Positions 60,858 to 64,000 of a stretch of DNA of 64,000 nt are shown piece after piece. Made by a program: the position numbers and the translations under genes. Origin of the DNA: Gemmatimonadota bacterium (GTDB lineage: Bacteria > Gemmatimonadota > Gemmatimonadetes > Longimicrobiales > Gaopeijiaceae); NCBI GenBank assembly GCA_012960225.1, contig DUBS01000029.1, positions 36,313 to 100,312 on the forward strand. Direction: 5' to 3'. How positions within the stretch are numbered: the first letter of the stretch is position 1; each line of letters starts with the position of its first letter. The notes beneath the pieces were generated by a model. The model was not told the DNA's origin. It saw only the letters and a program-made list of their open reading frames with translations, and made no database searches.

Positions 60858-62110
60858 CTCAGGCCTCGGTTAGTGCTTTAACCTCCGCTTCTCAGGACCG
60901 CGAGGGCAATGACCCGATTTTCAGGCTGAATAGTGAGGCCAGGGCACGCGCGGCGGATGGAGAATCAATCCTTGATGCAACAATGGGTGCCTTGATGGAC
61001 GATGAGGGTCAAATCGCTGTCATGCCTAGTGTGGCTGAAGCGATAGCCCGCGTGCCCACTGGCAAGGCAGCAGGCTACTCCCCCATCTCTGGGTCTCCAC
61101 CCTTCTTAGACGCAGTTAGAAGAGACCTCCTTGGCAATTCAGATCTTTTGCCAAAGTCGGTGGCAGTAACAACTCCAGGGGGTAGCGGCGCGATTTATCA
61201 GGCAATCAAGAACTTCGTAGAACCAGGACACCAGGCCCTTACGACTGACTACTACTGGGGCCCATACCCCGTGATCGCGCAACACCTAGAAAGAGACGTC
61301 AGCACTTTTGCCATGTTCTCTCCTGACCTGAGCTTCGACTTGGAAGCCATGAAACGGGGAATACGTCAGCATATAGACACCCAGGGACGATTGCTGCTGA
61401 TCCTGAATTTTCCTTGTCACAACCCGACTGGCTACTCTCTGGATTTGGGCGAGTGGATGAGCATCGCCGAAGTGGTTCGTACAGCTGGAGAAGAAGCACC
61501 AGTAGCCGTTCTTCTCGATCTAGCCTATCACCGGTTTGGTGGAGAGAGCGCGGACCTCTGGATTGATGCAGTTCCCACAATGCTAGAGACGACCACGGTG
61601 CTCTTGGCATGGACAGCTTCTAAATCTTTCTGTCAGTACGGCGCCCGAATCGGTTCACTCGTTGCCCTGCATCCAGATCCAGAGGAACGGAATAAGCTTG
61701 CAAATGCCCTAGGGTTCACGTGCCGAGCGACGTGGTCGAACTCCAACCATCTGGGCCAACTCGCCGTAACAGATTTGCTTGTAGACCCTAAACTGAGTCA
61801 GCGCGCTGATACTGATCGGGCCGCATTGGTCGAACTCTTAAGGACCCGAGTTGAAGCTTTTAATAGTGCTGCAGGTGCTGCAGGGCTTCACGTTCCTCGC
61901 TACGACGGTGGGTTCTTTGTTGTCGTATTTACTCCTGATGGAGAAAAGACTGCTGCGGTGATGCGTGAGATGGGTGTCTACGTGATACCCCTCAAGGGTG
62001 CTGTCCGAGTAGCTCTCTGTGCCACCCCGGAGGCTGAGATACCTCGGTTAATTGCAGCACTGCGCGCAGGGGTAGACAAGGCGGAAGCGGAACAGGGGGG
62101 TTCGGCCTAG
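60854..62110 (+). CDS. class I/II PLP aminotransferase
   Basis: A 418-residue fold-type I aminotransferase with a GTG start inside the preceding stop. Visible residues are TTPGGSGAIYQAI (phosphate loop), NFPCHNPTGYSL, LLDLAYHRFGG (Asp pairing with the PLP nitrogen), WTASKSFCQYGARIG with Schiff-base Lys257, and a late Arg (KGAVRVALC) that binds substrate carboxylate. This is the aromatic/aspartate-type class I layout. No signal peptide, so cytosolic, in contrast to the Tat-exported copy at 31768. It converges with the HpcH/HpaI-like pair. Confidence 0.92.
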   Translation: MTQASVSALTSASQDREGNDPIFRLNSEARARAADGESILDATMGALMDDEGQIAVMPSVAEAIARVPTGKAAGYSPISGSPPFLDAVRRDLLGNSDLLPKSVAVTTPGGSGAIYQAIKNFVEPGHQALTTDYYWGPYPVIAQHLERDVSTFAMFSPDLSFDLEAMKRGIRQHIDTQGRLLLILNFPCHNPTGYSLDLGEWMSIAEVVRTAGEEAPVAVLLDLAYHRFGGESADLWIDAVPTMLETTTVLLAWTASKSFCQYGARIGSLVALHPDPEERNKLANALGFTCRATWSNSNHLGQLAVTDLLVDPKLSQRADTDRAALVELLRTRVEAFNSAAGAAGLHVPRYDGGFFVVVFTPDGEKTAAVMREMGVYVIPLKGAVRVALCATPEAEIPRLIAALRAGVDKAEAEQGGSA

Positions 62111-62148
62111 CCAGACCACTGCTCTATCAATACCAGATACCAGGGCAG

Positions 62149-63045
62149 CTAACGTCCGGAGGCGGACCTACCGATACGGATTGCCTCGTCTGCGCCCGGA
62201 CCAGACATCAGTAGACCAAGAAATCCTTCTTCAAGCCGCTGTTCCACATCTTGAGCATTGGCAGTGATCATATTCGGGAGACCCACTCGTTCCGAGTGCT
62301 GTAGCACTTCCTGTGTACCCGCTTCTCCTGCTTCGCGGCTCCCGAGATCACCTGAAAGGCTCCCAATACCACAGGCCAAGACGCTGTAACCTGGCGTATC
62401 CGCGATCTCACCCGCAGCTGCGAGTGCCCCTGCATCTTCGATCATAATCATGGCTAGTGTCTCGCCATCTGGATTATCGGGAGACCAAACGCTAGCACCA
62501 GCATCCGCGAAGAAATTCACGGCCAATCGCGCCTCCTCAGGACTGCGCACGTGGGGAATCACAACACCATCAGCGCCCAACTGAAGTGCCTCAAGGACCC
62601 GCGCACGGGCTGTTTCGGCACCATCACGTTCGATGGATGGAATTCTGACAAGCAGAGAGGGGACTCCCTCCGAATTCGATTCATCAAGGCCCTCTGCAAT
62701 CGCAGCTATAGCCTCTGCGTCATAACTTCCTTCAAGGTTCAAAAAGAGGTAGTCCAGCAAAGGATTCTCACCGAGACTTACAATTCCCTCGGAGGTATAC
62801 AGTGGCGGGAGCCGAGAGCCGTCGGGTGCCACCTCGCCTCTTGGGCGCTCATTTGGGACAAAGATACCGAACGCGGGTGTATCTGCAGACCATAGCTGGA
62901 TTAGCCTAGAGGAAGGGGCGACATCAGCTGTACTAGTGTCGTTTGGCAAGTCAGAGCACGCCGCAGTCATACACAGAGTAGCTCCCACTGCAAGCAGCCT
63001 GAATCCGTATGGTCCCACCGTAGCAACCACTCGCTCAACCCCCAC
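62149..63045 (-). CDS. exported HpcH/HpaI-fold lipoprotein lacking the catalytic His (copy 2)
   Basis: About 298 residues from a GTG at 63045, chosen because GAGGAA precedes it and it opens a lipoprotein signal (RLLAVGATLCMTAAC). Longer starts would run through most of the upstream gene. The HpcH/HpaI TIM-barrel is recognisable: LLDYLFLNLEGSYD, SLLVRIPSI (the conserved Arg), GADGVVIPHVRSPEEA, IMIEDAGALAAAGEI (metal Glu) and GSLSGDLG (metal Asp). The D-G-E-H-A-P box with the catalytic His is NLEGSYD. Export and loss of the His argue against ordinary aldolase chemistry. It overlaps its paralogue by 11 bp. Confidence 0.82.
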   Translation of the reverse strand: MGVERVVATVGPYGFRLLAVGATLCMTAACSDLPNDTSTADVAPSSRLIQLWSADTPAFGIFVPNERPRGEVAPDGSRLPPLYTSEGIVSLGENPLLDYLFLNLEGSYDAEAIAAIAEGLDESNSEGVPSLLVRIPSIERDGAETARARVLEALQLGADGVVIPHVRSPEEARLAVNFFADAGASVWSPDNPDGETLAMIMIEDAGALAAAGEIADTPGYSVLACGIGSLSGDLGSREAGEAGTQEVLQHSERVGLPNMITANAQDVEQRLEEGFLGLLMSGPGADEAIRIGRSASGR

Positions 63046-63862
63046 GACCAGATTCCTCAAGACCAACCGAGAGCGCTTCGGGTTGATTGACAATAATGAG
63101 CTTAAACCCTTGTGCCAGGCGCTCAGCAATGTCGTCGACACCAGCTGTAATCCCACATGCCACATCGAATTCTTTGCATGCTGCAAGTACAGTCTGAATT
63201 GCCTCCTCTACCGCCTCCATATCTCCCTCATACGCCCTGCGAAGGTCACCCGGACCGGGAATCACCACACTTACACCTGGTGTCCCAACAATCTCCCGAG
63301 ACGCAGTTATCCCTACCTGATCTTCTATGAGCAGGATATTGATGAGATCTCCAGTGGGACTAATGGGCCAAAGGCGGCTACCCATCGAACGCACTGCGAG
63401 TTCAGCATCTGCTAGTGACTCAACGTGGGGAAATACAATTCCTTCAACACCAGCCGCGATACCTTCAGAAATATGGGCGAGCGCAACCTCACGATCTTCA
63501 CGAATCGGCGGAATTCGAAGCGTAACCGGATGCGGTTCCTTTTCGCCGGACGCTTCAATCATAGCAGTCATGAAGGACTCCATCGTTGGTATATCCCATG
63601 GCCCAGACTCTAGGGAATAAAAGATGAAATCCGTCTCTTCGTTGGCAGCAGCAGCCCGACCACCCTCAGCATTCTGCGGACGCGCAAACATCCCGAAGAC
63701 TGCCTGGCCTTCAGCTAAGAGACGAGCCAATTTCGAACCAGGTTCCTGGTCCACCATAGTTTCCGCCTCCGAGGGCTCAGGTGACTCCGTTTGTTGGCTC
63801 TGGCAGCTGAATACGGCGGTGAGTACGACTACGCTGATGAACAATTGAGATCGATTGGGCAT
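63035..63862 (-). CDS. exported HpcH/HpaI-fold lipoprotein lacking the catalytic His (copy 1)
   Basis: A 275-residue lipoprotein (lipobox AVFSC) preceded by AGGAG nine bases before the ATG. The TIM-barrel of the HpcH/HpaI aldolase/citrate lyase family is evident: AVFGMFARPQN, FIFYSLESGPWD, TLRIPPIREDREVA (Arg kept), GVEGIVFPHVESLADAELAV, LLIEDQVGI (metal Glu) and IPGPGDLRR (metal Asp). The catalytic His region is YSLESG, so the base is missing here too. It is the promoter-proximal member of a tandem pair. The metal-binding Glu and Asp remain, so binding of a keto acid without aldol cleavage is possible. Confidence 0.86.
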   Translation of the reverse strand: MPNRSQLFISVVVLTAVFSCQSQQTESPEPSEAETMVDQEPGSKLARLLAEGQAVFGMFARPQNAEGGRAAAANEETDFIFYSLESGPWDIPTMESFMTAMIEASGEKEPHPVTLRIPPIREDREVALAHISEGIAAGVEGIVFPHVESLADAELAVRSMGSRLWPISPTGDLINILLIEDQVGITASREIVGTPGVSVVIPGPGDLRRAYEGDMEAVEEAIQTVLAACKEFDVACGITAGVDDIAERLAQGFKLIIVNQPEALSVGLEESGRGG

Positions 63863-63921
63863 AATGAGTTTCTCCTAACTCGACAACGGATACTCCTCCG
63901 AGGTCTGATTTCTTAGTAAAT

Positions 63922-63950
63922 AATTTACCATCAAATGTATTTATAGCCAA
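63922..63950 (-). promoter_or_regulatory. candidate sigma-70-like promoter for the HpcH/HpaI-like pair
   Basis: On the minus strand, TTGGCT (63945-63950) and TAAATT (63922-63927) are separated by 17 bases, each matching four of six consensus positions. It lies in an A/T-rich stretch about 60 bp ahead of the ATG at 63862. The rest of 63863-64000 shows no gene. Confidence 0.35.
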
Positions 63951-64000
63951 CTCTCCAAGTGTTAAATCACTCGTGGTTGGTATATCTGCGCCCTTTGCGC

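Noticed and set aside
1..64000. Mobile elements, CRISPR arrays, tRNA or rRNA genes
   Set aside because: No transposase or integrase reading frame, no regularly spaced repeats and no tRNA cloverleaf or rRNA signature was seen by eye.

Overview
The window reads as a stretch of chromosome from a free-living, aerobic Gram-negative-type bacterium that exports an unusually large share of its enzymes. Signal peptides, Tat signals and lipoboxes precede most of the genes. Many families here are typical of Gemmatimonadota and Acidobacteriota-like environmental genomes: BNR/sortilin-type propellers, S9 and M14 peptidases, met-zincins with DUF5117/DUF4953-like layout, CehA/McbA hydrolases, DUF1028 and DUF1552/DUF1592 proteins. 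I place it tentatively in Gemmatimonadota; this is inferred from gene content, not from a marker gene. I saw no rRNA, tRNA, CRISPR array, insertion sequence or prophage.

Layout. 1-1099: a nucleoside transporter cut by the window edge (minus). 1.3-9.2 kb: a plus-strand run of exported enzymes (gamma-glutamyltransferase-like, M20 amidohydrolase, BNR propeller, unknown). 9.2-11.1 kb: a SoxCD-like sulfur-oxidising pair (minus). 11.2-12.9 kb: a TPR protein. 13.0-23.0 kb: a nearly complete quinohemoprotein amine dehydrogenase (qhp) cluster. 23.1-25.5 kb: a second M20 amidohydrolase, YhbY and a small unknown. 25.6-31.6 kb: a DUF1592 cytochrome / DUF1552 / ankyrin operon (minus). 31.8-34.1 kb: a Tat-exported aminotransferase and a DUF1028 protein. 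34.1-39.6 kb: an overlapping operon with an RND exporter, an APC permease, an aldo/keto reductase-RidA fusion and a cupin (minus). 39.8-58.9 kb: a CehA/McbA hydrolase, an FKBP, two S9 peptidases, a serine beta-lactamase-type hydrolase, a giant M14 carboxypeptidase, small lipoproteins, a met-zincin and a second DUF1028 protein. 58.9-64.0 kb: a creatininase-like protein, a metallo-beta-lactamase-fold lipoprotein, an aminotransferase and two exported HpcH/HpaI-fold lipoproteins.

The centrepiece is the qhp cluster: FmdB-like, qhpG, qhpA, qhpD, qhpC, qhpB, two small secreted paralogues, qhpF, qhpE. Every residue known to form the cysteine tryptophylquinone and the three thioether cross-links of the gamma subunit is present at the correct spacing. 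The known maturation factors are all here: radical SAM enzyme, flavin monooxygenase, ABC exporter and subtilisin-like leader peptidase. The AraC-type regulator of the proteobacterial operon is absent. Two tandem copies of a small exported protein have been inserted, and a decayed copy of the qhpB 3' end lies between them, recording how they arose.

Together the window describes an organism that degrades peptides and modified amino acids outside the cytoplasm, oxidises primary amines in the periplasm with delivery of electrons to cytochromes, and handles reactive amine products with aminotransferases and a RidA-type domain.
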